NCBI GenBank assembly: GCA_905331475.1
Contig: CAJNYU010001196.1
Location: 70,620-134,619 of the forward strand
From: Rotaria socialis
Taxonomy: Eukaryota; Rotifera; Eurotatoria; Philodinida; Philodinidae
Reading direction: 5' to 3'
DNA: 64,000 bases
Shown: one piece after another, positions 1-10,613 of the stretch
Numbering within the stretch: the first letter of the stretch is position 1
Layout of the letters: the number at the start of each line of letters is the position of its first letter
The notes under the pieces: generated by a model
The model's database searches: none
What the model was told of the DNA's origin: nothing
The model's input: the letters and a program-made list of their open reading frames with translations, nothing else
Made by a program: the position numbers and the translations under genes

Positions 1-387
1 TAATCTCAACTAATAAAGGTTGCATTCATATATATATATATCGAATTTCTAGAGGCAAGAACTAACCTGTCTGCATATATCTCTTATTCTAATAAGCAAA
101 ACAAGAAGAACTTACGTAAGCGCAGACTTCTTTTTTTCTGCCTTCACGTCGATGATGTCATGTTTTTCTTCGTTCAATTTTTTCATTCCTGTAATTAAAT
201 AGACAGAAAAAGAAAAAAGTAAGATTAAACACTGAAGATAATAAACTTTTTTTCCTGCCGCCTGAGAAAGATGAGTGTCGTGTTAGCAAGAGAAAGTAGG
301 CAGAACCGGAGAAAATATCAACTAACTCAAAAAAAAGTTGTAGTCCAGAAAATCTTTCTTGTAAAGTAATACTCACAAAAAACAACG
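1..387. other. Upstream region of the LITAF-domain gene
   Basis: No coding exon can be supported here. It is AT-rich with a short (AT)n tract near position 35, and is the presumed 5' flank of the LITAF-like gene that starts at 388. An open frame on the minus strand is low-complexity and lacks homology I recognise. Confidence 0.5.
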
Positions 388-990
388 ATGACTAGTGTTT
401 ATCCAACGGAAGAAAAATCAAGTCCTCCACCCACTTATGGTAATACAGTTAGTCGTTGAAAACATAGTTCTATATGAAAAATGATTTTCTTAATTTTGTA
501 GAACAAGCAACACACTCACCACATACTGCAACTATGCCGCCAGCATTTGGTGCGTACACAATATCCTCTACAGCTTTTCCACCACAAGCAGCACCTGTGG
601 GTATGTGTCCAACATCTATGATGGCTTTACCATCATATTCTTCACCTGCTGGTACCAATATGCTTATAACAACACGGCCGTTGATGTACGGTGACTTACC
701 TATTCAATGTAGTTGTCCTAATTGCTATCAAATCATTGTTACACGTGTAGAAAAGAAAGAAGCTTTACTATCGTGGTTAATTTGTAGTGGAATTCTTTTG
801 ATGGGTGGTTGGCTAGGTTGTTGCCTTATTCCATTTTGTATTGATAGTCTCAAAGTATGTCTATTGATATTCAATAGACGAAAAAAAAATAGAAAATTCT
901 GTTTTTACTTTTGTTTTTCTATTCATTTAGGACATTGAACATTATTGCCCACATTGTGCAGCGTTACTTGGTGCACGACGAAGAATTTAG
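388..990 (+). CDS. LITAF-domain (LPS-induced TNF factor-like) membrane protein
   Basis: Three exons, 388-439, 502-854 and 931-990, join in frame to a 154-aa protein. The C-terminal half is a LITAF (SIMPLE-like) zinc domain: a first Cys pair in CSCPNC (about residues 87-92), a central hydrophobic stretch (about 108-130), then the signature HYCPHC followed by LLGARRRI at the end. In this family the domain is a monotopic membrane-anchored zinc-binding fold on late endosomes/lysosomes. The N-terminus is Pro-rich and contains PPPTYEQ, a PPxY ligand for WW-domain (NEDD4-type) ubiquitin ligases, as in human LITAF. The tyrosine codon of that motif lies at the end of exon 1. The first ATG in exon 1 is used. 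Both introns are about 62-76 nt with GT-AG ends. The family is clear; the exact paralog is not. Confidence 0.9.
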
Positions 991-1196
991 TTGATTATAC
1001 GACAATCTAATTGATTTAATCGGTAAAGTTTACAAACATGCGTGCGACTATCTTTTTTGTGACATAATTATCAAGTCTTTTTATTTTGCTCTTTTAATAA
1101 TCATTCAAATGTACATCTCATATCAAATCATATTGAAATTAAAAGAAAAAAAAACAGACGTAAAAAAGACCAAAAAAAGCTAAGAAGAAAATCTAA
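991..1196. other. 3' intergenic gap between convergent genes
   Basis: AT-rich spacer between the 3' ends of the LITAF-like gene and the unknown minus-strand gene. No other feature seen. Confidence 0.5.
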
Positions 1197-2583
1197 CTAC
1201 ATAGGAATCTGATTATTTAATATTTCTCGTTTTTTAATATGTTCATATTGAAGAAACTTCATGTTTTTCGCAGCAAGAGATAATTGTTGTTTAACAAGAA
1301 TAGAATCATATATTTGATTATGTACATTAAGGCATTTATTATCATAAATTAAAAGCCAATTAATTAGAATAATTTCATCATCTGTAGCTAAACGTGTTTT
1401 TTCTTCATTGTCTAACATCATTGAATCAACTAAGCGCCATCCATTAATACAAGGTTGATCATATAAATATCCACTATTGACAATATTTTCTGTTAATAGA
1501 TTTGCAAAATCTGACCGATAATATTCATGTAAATTTCTTAATGAAATCTTGCTTGAATTAAATAATTGTACAAAGAATAGTGAACGATGACATAGAAGTA
1601 AATGATAAAGAGAAATAAATTTATCATCAACATTTTTATAATAATATTTATATTTTTTTATATAACGTGTACCATATTCAACTATTTTCATATAATTATT
1701 TATTAAATTTACTGGTTGAGCATTAAAATATGGCATTAGAATATTTATTGTTGAACTAAATGGTTTACGAAGATCATTCAAATTAAGAAGAATACCAGAG
1801 GGCGAGATTATATATGGATATATACAACGATCTAACTGAAGATAGCCACCGATTGATGACAAATCAAACTTAAGAAAAAGATTTATTCTAATACGTAAAG
1901 TCTTATTAAAAAAAAAGAAGCAAACAAAATATTTTCGCTACCTTTTCATCATCAAAACAAAGTTTTCGCTTGACTGTTTGAAGTGAAGGAAGAAGTGCTG
2001 AACGCATAGAATTATATCTAAAGTTTCCATCAAGATATTGTTGATGAAAATATTTAATTGTCTTCATACTTTGTTGTTGCTTCAGAATTAAGTATATCGA
2101 TTTCTTGTATGGTTCCATAATTAATATCTATTTTAAAATGAGCAAAGACTTTTCTTTTGTCATGTTCTGTCGAAGAAGTTTTAATTCTTTTTAAAAAATT
2201 AACTAATTGAAGAAATTGATCGATTATTGAACATAAAATTAGTTTTGATGATGATGTAAAATCTTTTTCTGGATATAAATTTTTGTATAAAATTCTCTCA
2301 TTTATTGTCATTGGTGATAAAGGTAAGTTTTTTGATGAACTCCATGTTGAACAATGAGCATCTAGTTCATCAACAACCAGTTCAAAAGCAATGTACGGAT
2401 AATAAATATTCGATTTGACTCTATTTATGAGGATAAATATATATTTGAGAGATGTAATGCAAGCAAAACAAACCGATAGAGAATAGGAATATGTTTGTTT
2501 TTGATTGTATAATAATTATAATGATTTCGAAGTGTTGGAAGGTCAACTGGTGGTGAATTCATCATTTGTTTTTCTTGTATCAT
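1197..2583 (-). CDS. Unrecognised 402-aa protein, four exons
   Basis: On the minus strand the exons 2583-2474, 2420-2070, 2017-1942 and 1868-1197 join with matching phases (introns of 52-73 nt, GT-AG) into a 402-aa protein beginning MIQEKQMMNSPPVDLPTL. The three phase-compatible introns and the absence of internal stops argue for a real gene. I do not recognise the family. The protein looks soluble and mostly helical, rich in Tyr, Leu and Asn, with a mid-region containing SSIGGYLQLDRC and a C-terminal helical part. No transmembrane segment or signal peptide is obvious in this model. The frame stays open upstream of the chosen ATG with hydrophobic residues but no Met, so a further upstream exon is possible. 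The gene converges on the LITAF gene and diverges from EMRE. Confidence 0.7.
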
Positions 2584-3009
2584 CTGAAAACGAGCTGATT
2601 CAAAACTGACGATCGATAATAGTAGAAAAATGATTTTTCTCTTTTCGAATTCACTACATAACAGAATAGAGAAGATGATGACACACGTATATGGAAATCA
2701 AGAAAGAACTCTAAAATTTTACTTTTATTATATATTATAAGATCATATACAATTAAACAATTTTCAATCTAAAACACAAAGTAAAGAGAAAAACATTTAG
2801 AAAATAGTTCTTTTGATGCGTAAAAAGCGACCTCTTTGGAATTGCTTATTAACTTGATCAAAGATAATAGCCAATAGATACACGTACGTAATCCCTATTA
2901 CCGGACCGATCATAATAATAATAACATTACCAAGAGCTTACTAGAACAGTATTAAATATTAATATTAATATTAATCTGTTTGTGTGTTGTGCATATAAAA
3001 TTATCCTGT
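2584..3009. promoter_or_regulatory. Shared divergent upstream region (unknown gene / EMRE)
   Basis: The region lies between two divergently transcribed genes and probably holds both promoters. It is AT-rich, with a repeated TAATATTAATATTAA tract near 2955-2973 shortly before the EMRE start. It also contains a small minus-strand open frame, listed separately. Confidence 0.45.
2797..2913 (-). CDS. Candidate 38-aa single-pass membrane microprotein
   Basis: A short ATG-initiated frame on the minus strand with an in-frame stop just upstream of its start. It reads as a hydrophobic segment (MIGPVIGITYVYLLAIIF) followed by a strongly basic tail containing QFQRGRFLR. The one-helix, positive-tail layout is typical of small mitochondrial or ER microproteins. 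It sits 96 bp upstream of, and divergent from, EMRE. I recognise no family, and a frame this short can occur by chance. It could also be the last exon of a longer transcript, because AG acceptors lie just before it. Confidence 0.3.
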   Translation of the reverse strand: MIGPVIGITYVYLLAIIFDQVNKQFQRGRFLRIKRTIF

Positions 3010-3443
3010 ATGGCTAGTAAAAAACTATGTGATAATATAGTTTTTCCAATTATTCGTCGATGTGTTTCTGTAACACAACAAACAACTACAAAAAAACCTG
3101 CTCGATCATTTTTTATTCGTTTTATTGAAGATCGTCGAAAAAAAAGTCAACAGGATGACATACGACTTGAACCGTACATGTCAAAAGGAGTTTATACGGA
3201 GTCGGGCGCAATTCGACCAGTAAGTTAACAGAAACAAAACAAAAAATGTTCATTTACATTTTTTTGCTCTTTACCTTTTGCATAAAGATGCCAAAAAGAT
3301 ATCCTCTTGGTATAATCAAAGTTTTATGTATTGCAATCCCATTTCTTTATCTTGGTTCGCTTGTGAGCAAATATGGAGCATTGGGTCTTGAAAAAATGGA
3401 TTTATTTGTATACAGTGACGATGACGATGATGATGATGATTAA
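3010..3443 (+). CDS. SMDT1: EMRE, essential regulator of the mitochondrial calcium uniporter
   Basis: Two exons, 3010-3219 and 3288-3443, give a 121-aa protein. Residues 1-60 are basic and poor in acidic residues, as expected for a mitochondrial presequence. From residue 62 on it follows the EMRE plan: the ESGAIRP segment (TRSGAILP in the human protein), a single helix around 77-97 with IPFLYLGSLVS including the GxxxS helix-packing motif (Gly93, Ser97), then a short linker and eight terminal Asp residues (114-121). In animals EMRE sits in the inner mitochondrial membrane, where it is needed for MCU channel opening and contacts MICU1 through the acidic tail. The ATG at 3010 starts the presequence; an upstream in-frame TTG is not needed. 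Length is close to the human protein (107 aa). Confidence 0.92.
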
Positions 3444-4515
3444 GAACAAAGTAAAGTAGTAAAATAAGAACAAACAATTCAGTTAATAACATTGTGTTTG
3501 GCAAATCAAGTTTTTATGTATGCTGATTTATTTATCTTGCGAATTCTTTTATTTTCTCGGTTAAGGAATAAGAATACACTTTCCTTTTATATCTATCAAT
3601 ATCAGTTTTCGTATAGATCTTTTCAAGATTTCAATATATTTTACGTGTATCTTTTGTGACAACCTTCCCTAGTGTTTAAATTTCATTGTTTATAACCGAT
3701 TTAAAAAAAAGACTTTTCTGCATAAGTTGACTTTTATTTATTTATGATATTTTACGTTCATGATTAAGATGAATTGTATCTTTTCAAATTTTGTGAAATT
3801 TATTTGTAAAGACCCTATTATAATTTTTCTGTCAGCTGTAATATATAGAAAGACAATTACAGTGAACAAGTATCAGAGACTGATAATTGATATTCCTTCG
3901 TATAAAGTTAGATGTAGGGAATGCTAGTTTAAACCGCTGTTTTTAAGATAAATAAAATATTTAATATAATGCTTTAAATAAAAAAAATCAATACTTTATG
4001 CAGATGTTAAATAATTTTTTTCGATACATTGGACATGAAAAATAATTTTCACAATTGATGCTCTTTTTTTCTAATTTTTAGATAAATTCTGTGTTGGTGC
4101 ATTCCGATGAAATCAACCTTAGAAGAATAATTCAAACAGAAACTATGAATCAAACTTTTCTCTAATCCAAAAACAGATGTTCAACTTTATTTTCAATTTT
4201 TACTCACTTTTGTTAACATTATTTATATGAATCTTTAAAATGATATAGCATCAACTCCATCATCACTGTAATAAAAAATTTGTACATTAATAAAAACTTG
4301 GTATATTTCAAATTTTTATCAGTACGCCTACAATGTTTAAATTTAAAATCTAGCTAAATCTCCTTAAGCATTACGAGGAAATGTTCTGATTTATATATAT
4401 ATATATAAATGAAGAAACATCGGATTCGCATCCGATTGTTATGTGTACTGCAAAAACTGAGTCGATTTATATATGTTTTGAATAATTCTGAGAAAAAAGT
4501 TTTTTTTTTGAACAA

Positions 4516-4557
4516 NNNNNNNCCCGTCACCCCCCCCCACCCCCCCCCCACCTCAGG
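4516..4557. repeat. Assembly gap (7 N) in a poly-C low-complexity tract
   Basis: Seven N at 4516-4522 are followed by runs of C broken only by single A or T residues. The N block is probably unresolved homopolymer sequence rather than missing genes. Confidence 0.8.
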
Positions 4558-4740
4558 GATGGTCTGGTCAATAATGACAATTTTTTCGATAGCTCAGCCA
4601 TTTCTTGACGGATCCTTCTCATCTTTGAACTCGACTGAGATATTGATGAGATCATTCTGTGTACAAAATTTCAAGACAATTGGATGAGGCTTTCTAGAGT
4701 TATCGTGTTGACGATCGGACGGACACCCTGACCGAATCTA

Positions 4741-4763
4741 GTGTACTCACTTTTTGAGTACAC
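4741..4763. repeat. Perfect inverted repeat, 9-bp arms, 5-nt loop
   Basis: GTGTACTCA and TGAGTACAC flank a CTTTT loop. An (AT)n run follows directly. It could be a transposon end or a chance hairpin. Confidence 0.6.
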
Positions 4764-5199
4764 AATATATATATATATATATATGTATATGACTGGTCTA
4801 AATATGTAACGTCTTATCTTGTTGTAGTGTTCCTCTCCAGTTAGTTTAAATTCCCCCTATTTTTATTTGTGTCAACATATTCGTACAATCAATATAACTA
4901 TCAAATTGAACAGATATGCCCATTTTTTGCATCGTCAACATTTAAAAACAAATATTTTACAGAGAATAAAATAAGAAAACTAATTTTGTTTAATATTTGA
5001 TATTTCAAGACTATAGTCATCATCACCTACTAATGAATAAAACATAATCTCGAGTGACGAGTCACGCCTGAAAACGTTCGCTGATTACACAAAAACATTT
5101 AAAGAGGGTCTTAGCTAATGAATACGATGTACACTCAAATATGTTTCTACTAAATTATTAGAAAACAAGAATCATTCATTCGAAAAATCAGACTTTAGA

Positions 5200-6727
5200 A
5201 TGAAAACGGAATTTTTATGTTTGAAAAGAAATTTCTTTCTTTCAGCTATGATAATAAATATAGTCTGGCGTTTTCCGACCAACAAAAAAAAACTTCGCCT
5301 TTTTCTGAATGGAATTACGAAACGATATATTACAAATGTATCTCAAGTACCAGTGGATCGATTTATTCGGCAATGCTACTCGTAAATATGTTATAATTTA
5401 CATCATTTTAGTGAAATTCAATTTACTTTAAAGAGTATTAGAAGTTGATCCTTCTTGTTGTGATGAAACAGCAATTCGTAAAGCATACTTAGAAAAAGTC
5501 AAACAATATCATCCAGATTCATCATTTCAAGATAATCGAGGTGATCATACAAAATTTAATCAAGTACAACAAGCTTACAAAGCACTGATAGTAAATATAA
5601 ATTTGTTTTTATTTTTTAAAAGAGAAAGCAAAATTTTATTTTTCTCTTAAAAGGAAACACTAAAATCAAATAATTCTCTTGATCCATCTTCAGCAGACGA
5701 GGATTATGTCAAATTTGATATTCGTCATACAGCTCCTCAGCATCGAACACATTTAGAATATGGTGGTTTCGGGTTAGTTGCCTGTGGGTTTTTATTAAGA
5801 ATTTGTTTTTCGTATTTAATCTTTAATGGTCTTCTTTAGCATGGGAACGCCAAGTCACAGACAAACTGCGTATTACAAAATGCGGGCTGAAAAAGCATAC
5901 GAAAATGTGTACGAATATCGTCGAGATCGAGAATCAATTGAAACAAGAGATGAACTAATTGAAAGAAAGAAAAGAAAAGATGTTCGATCTACGTAAATTA
6001 TTATTTTCATCAGTGAAATAAAGAAATATTTTATAATTATATAGAAATTTTATTGATCGTCTTGTTGAAGATCTTATTCAAGAATCAATGTCACGCGGTG
6101 ATTTTAATAATATAAAATCAAGTGGAAAAGCATTACACGAACGCAATCCACACTATATGGATTTTACTACATATAAAATGAATGAAATTCTTATCGACAA
6201 TGGTAAAATGAACTAGTACTAAATTAGAAATTTTATTCATTTTTCTTTTCAATATTTTAGGTTATATACCTGAATGGATTCAACTTGAAAAACAAGTTCG
6301 AGAATTCATTGAACAAGCACGTATAGATTTGAAACGTATTTTCAAAGCAATTGCTTCTGAAAATTTACAATCGCCTGATGAAAAGAAAAGCTACTTAACA
6401 AGTAATATTAAATGGGCACAAGCAATAGCGAAATTTCGTAATGATATTATTGAAGTTAATCTTATTATCGATAAAATCAATCTAATTGTGCCGATGCTTT
6501 GGCGACAGCAGGTACACTATAATGCTGATCGAGAAATTGCAAAAATTGTTGCATTGAATCCGTTGAAGATCGAACTACCACCAAGTGAAGAAGAATTAGC
6601 ACAGATTCATAAACAAACATTAGATCAACGACATCAAGAATGGATCAATCATCAGTCAACTCAACGTTATTCTGTATTTGATGCTATACGTGATTTAGTT
6701 CAGTCATTACGAAATTTTAAAGTTTAA
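5200..6727 (+). CDS. DNAJC28: DnaJ homolog subfamily C member 28 (J domain + DUF1992)
   Basis: Six exons (5200-5381, 5434-5590, 5654-5772, 5840-5992, 6045-6202, 6261-6727) join in frame to 411 aa; human DNAJC28 is of similar size. Residues 1-55 are basic/hydrophobic and could be a mitochondrial targeting sequence. A J domain spans about 60-118, with the HPD triad at 87-89 that stimulates Hsp70 ATPase. After a linker with a GGFG segment comes the conserved DUF1992 core (FIDRLVEDLIQESMSRGDFNNIKSSGKAL), then the NPHYMDFTTYKMNEIL and GYIPEWIQLEKQVRE segments typical of the DNAJC28 family. The C-terminus is a helical extension. All introns are 52-67 nt. The ATG at 5200 is the first in the exon. 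The cellular role of the family is poorly defined, so a co-chaperone role is inferred from the J domain. Confidence 0.9.
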
Positions 6728-6915
6728 TTAATTTATGAGTCTACTACTTTTATGTTTTAATATTTTTTTATTCTTTCCCATGTAAAAAGAAATACAGAGA
6801 TGTAGTTTTTGTAAAAAAAAACGTTTATTCAAGCATAATGTTATCTGTTTCTTAGAAGATGAGAATTAATGAAAATACAAACTGCTAATTACTGGTATTT
6901 TTTTTTGTATTGAAG

Positions 6916-8852
6916 ATGGATTCTTTGCTCATCGATGGATCTGATCCAAATGGCAATGGCCATCATCAAAATAATAACAATATGAAATTCTCACCTAATT
7001 CATTATTTGATCGAGACACATTGGCTAGTTTATTTCTCGGTAATCAAAGTCCAACATCAGGTGGTGTTTCAACATTAGTTGACGAATGGGCTGATAGTGC
7101 AGGAGAATTACTTGTTGAATTAGATAATCTTAGTATGCTTAGTCAAATTTGTGACAGTGTACCAAGACTACCACCCAAACCAACATCATCAAATCGTTCA
7201 AATGATGAAACCAAATCGTAAACATAAAATTTTAATATAAATATTTATTTATTCATTTATTTATCATTTGCTTGTAGTTTATCTTATTCACAACAACCGA
7301 AGCATTTAACATTTCGAGATATTCTGGCTTTTTGGCAATGTTATGATCAACTTTATATTGAACAATATCAATATGATCGACGATATTCATCAGCAGTTAT
7401 CGATCAAGCAGTTAATAGTTTTGACACGTCTGAGTATGATATTCTTTCATCATCATCATCATCATCTCCACCAAGATTGCCTTCATATAGACGATTCAAT
7501 TCTCAACATGAATATGAACGTTTATTTAATGATTTCTCATCAGTATCGAATGATGAACTCGATGTGTGCTTATCTGTTAATAATAATAATAATAATAATA
7601 ACAATAATAACAACAACAATAATAATAATAATAATAATAATAAATCTGGTAAAGAGAATTTTTTTATTTTTTTAAAGATATATATTGACCATTTGTTTGT
7701 TCCATAGGTGATATGAGCAATTCAGCTAAAATATCAATGCTGTCGAAACTTTTACCTATAACAACACATTCATCTCCAGTACCAACTGATAACGATCTAA
7801 ATTCATTTGTTGCTGATCTTGATCCACGACCTACACCAAATATCAATGATATTCTAGCTAATTTAAAAGCTGGTTTGATTGAATCTAATCTTCATTTGCC
7901 ATCATTTGATGAATCTCATCTTGATCTTCCACGGCAACGTTCATCTCTCACTCACAATCGTCTTATATCATCGTCTATTATAAATAATACAACTGTACCA
8001 TCATTATTTATCAACGAAATTGAACATATACGTCTTGTTGATTTGTCAAAAACTTTATTAAATAATCTTCCATTATCAACAATAAAGCACTATGCTAAAT
8101 TATTACAATGTCCGATTGTAATGTGTCCTGAGTTTGTACGTGATTTTTTAATGCGTAATAATCGTCAAGCAAGTACATCACGTTCATGTTTTTGCACAAC
8201 ATTAAATGATACGAGATTAATTTATGCCGAATTAATTGCTGCTAATGTGCCTTTACCAGTAACACAGAAAGAAGAAGATTTATTATTATTAACAAAAAAA
8301 CGTAAACATGCTCCACCAAAAGGATGGGAAGATGGATCAAGTGATATGATTATAACTGTACCACAAGTTAAAAGACATAAGCCAAAATTAGATTATTCAA
8401 CAATTATACTTGATCACGATTATTTAAATGCAGAACAAATGGCTAATTTATGGAAGCGCCCATCGAAAAAACCTGTTGTTACTATACCATTGCCTGTACC
8501 ACTTCCAATACCAACAACAGAACCCGAAGAAGAACTTAGCTTTATGGAATGTTCTCCAACACCACCAGTTTCAGCAACACCTTCTCAAATATCTGTAATA
8601 GCTCCTGCTCTTTCTCTACCACCACCTCCACCTCCTCCTGCACCAATTCTTTTCAAATTAAGAGACTATTTTGATTCTCAACCATTGCCACCAACACCAA
8701 CATTTTATGATACTTATTCTGACGAACAATTTCTGCAGATCACTCGACATCCTTTAATAATTTTATCACAGACACAACTTGATTATTTACTAGGTTATCT
8801 CTATCGAGATAATCATGACGTATCACTTATTGACAGATATCATTTGTATTAG
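6916..8852 (+). CDS. Unrecognised 605-aa low-complexity protein with poly-Asn tract
   Basis: Exons 6916-7217, 7278-7648 and 7708-8852 join in frame to about 605 aa. The protein is Ser/Pro/Asn rich. It has a 21-residue Asn run before the second splice site, a Ser run (about residues 160-166), a Pro-rich part with seven consecutive prolines, and several basic patches that could be nuclear signals (TKKRKHAPPKGWEDG, QVKRHKPK). The C-terminus (SDEQFLQITRHPLIILSQTQLDYLLGYLY, quoted in pieces here) looks ordered and helical, and a second helical part lies around LVDLSKTLLNNLPLSTIKHY. I do not recognise the family; a transcription or chromatin factor is possible but is only a guess from composition. 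The start codon is the ATG at 6916 (the frame is open 6 nt further upstream to a TTG). Confidence 0.75.
7579..7643 (+). repeat. AAT/AAC trinucleotide repeat coding poly-Asn
   Basis: A microsatellite of AAT with interspersed AAC codons inside exon 2 of the preceding gene; length is likely to vary between alleles. Confidence 0.9.
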
Positions 8853-10005
8853 TAAATAATATTGTTACCTACTAATGAGAGAATTTGTTAAGCGCAATAA
8901 ATACATGTATGTCTATGTAAACTTTATTTTACCTTTAAAACAATGCTGCTATAGAAAACAACGACTGTGATAGCATATCTGCATTTAATAGAAAATTTAG
9001 AATAAGAATATTCTTTTAATACGTTTTCGTTTCGATTTATTTTCAAATATACGTAAATGAATTTTATTTATTAATAACATATAATGTAAAATTGATCTTC
9101 ATTATAATCATCATTTAAAAAATGGCATATATGTAAGTTCAGCAAAACAGATATTTCAACCTACTTTATGAATCACAGCTCTTTCATTTAAAATAAATAC
9201 TTAAATAGAACTGACCCAAAAGATAGCACATATTTGAATTATGAACAAATACATAAGAGAAACTGAAAAACTTATTCATGTAAAAATGTTATGATCAGTA
9301 TAGCATCTGGAAAGAATATACACGTCAAATATCCAACGAATTAAGATAATTGTTTTTCATTATAATTTACGTATTTATTGTCTCTTTTGAGACGAAGATA
9401 TTTCCTTATCAAAGAAAACTATTAGATTCTACATCTACAGCATATATCTACACAGAATTAATAAATTTGTCTTTCCATAAGTTCAAAATAGACGACCAAC
9501 GTATATTATTTTCTATTGGTTAAAATATTTGAATAACATTAATATCGATATAAATATTCGAAAAAAATATTCAACTTTTCTTTTCTGCTTACTATTCACA
9601 ATACAAAACAAAAGTACTTGATACGCTTTGATATATCCTTGTATGTCTACTAGATCAAGGTAAATCAGAATAAACAAAATATTCATTGAATCGAACATAT
9701 TACATAAACAATACTATTAATTAAAAATAAACTATCAACAGAAGTTCATGATGCCACTAGTTGACTGTGCCTAAGATCTATACAAACACAAAATATATTC
9801 TGATAAGTTATGTTGTGCCAGACAAAAACAAGAAACGGTGAATGAGAAAAACAGTGGAAAATTCTACTATTCACACTAGAGTGTTGCGTTCTTTTCTTTT
9901 CCCTTTTTCGTCTTGTGACGCACTTCTCGTTTCGTCACAACGCGTCAGTTTTTCTTTCTTGTTTTACTCTTATTGGTGGTTCTCTTCGAATTTGTCTTGG
10001 ATAAA
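8853..10005. other. Intergenic region, nothing recognised
   Basis: AT-rich DNA without a supported exon. The last part (9840-10005) is the immediate 5' flank of the LURP-one-like gene and is pyrimidine-rich (TTTTC/TCTTT). Confidence 0.5.
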
Positions 10006-10613
10006 ATGCCGTCTGATTCATTGGATGTACAAGCATTAGTACAAAATTGCCGTTATATTATCCGAGAAAGGTTTTTCACAATAAGTAACAGTTTTAAAAT
10101 CAAAGATGAACTAGGACGTGACAAATATAATGTCAGATCAAAAAAATTGGCATTGGGTAGAAAGCTCATATTTGAAGATATGAATGGCACGTAAGTTAAA
10201 AATAAATATTGTCAAACGCTTTAAGACATCATATTATATGTTTTAGTGTTCTTTTGAAAATCCATCGAAAAGGATTTCATTTACTTGATCAAATTAGTAT
10301 TTTATCAGCTGGTGATAATGAACTTAATCAACAAGTGGCAACCATTAGACAGAAATTTACTTTTTTTAAGCATAGTTATAAGATTTATTCAATTTATGGT
10401 GAATATAAATTAAAAGGTCTCAATATATTCGATCAAGCATTTATATTAAAGACCAAAGATGGTGAAACAATAGCAACTGCAAATAAGAAGATTTTTGCAA
10501 TGGTCAACATCTATCAAGTTGAAATAATGGATTCAAATAATGATAAAAAACAAGATCATTCATTTATTTTAGCATTAATTATTGCTCTACATTGTTCAAT
10601 TTACTCTCCATAA
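10006..10613 (+). CDS. LURP-one-related (LOR, tubby C-terminal-like fold) protein
   Basis: Two exons, 10006-10190 and 10247-10613, encode 183 aa. The order of segments matches the LOR/DUF567 family: an N-terminal YIIRERFFTISNSFKIKDE strand pair, DKYNVRSKKLALGRKLIFED, then a turn and strands ending QVATIRQKFTFFKHSYKIYS and the later YKLKGLNIFDQAFILK. This fold is a closed 12-strand barrel around a central helix, shared with tubby and phospholipid scramblases. Its function is not established in animals; membrane or phosphoinositide association is plausible by fold only. A hydrophobic C-terminal stretch (FILALIIALHCSIY) fits the central helix. The family was first described in plants, but similar proteins occur in many eukaryotes and bacteria. 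Confidence 0.85.

Larger units (their letters stand above)
3444..5199. other. Intergenic region with C-rich tract, 7-N gap and a small palindrome
   Basis: No gene supported. Holds the unresolved bases at 4516-4522 beside a nearly pure C tract, a (TA)n tract at 4392-4407, a 9-bp-arm palindrome at 4741-4763 and an (AT)n tract at about 4766-4784. Confidence 0.6.

Noticed and set aside
7343..7675. 110-aa alternative frame rich in His and Ile
   Set aside because: It is the out-of-frame reading of the Ser- and Asn-coding repeats in exon 2 of the poly-Asn gene.
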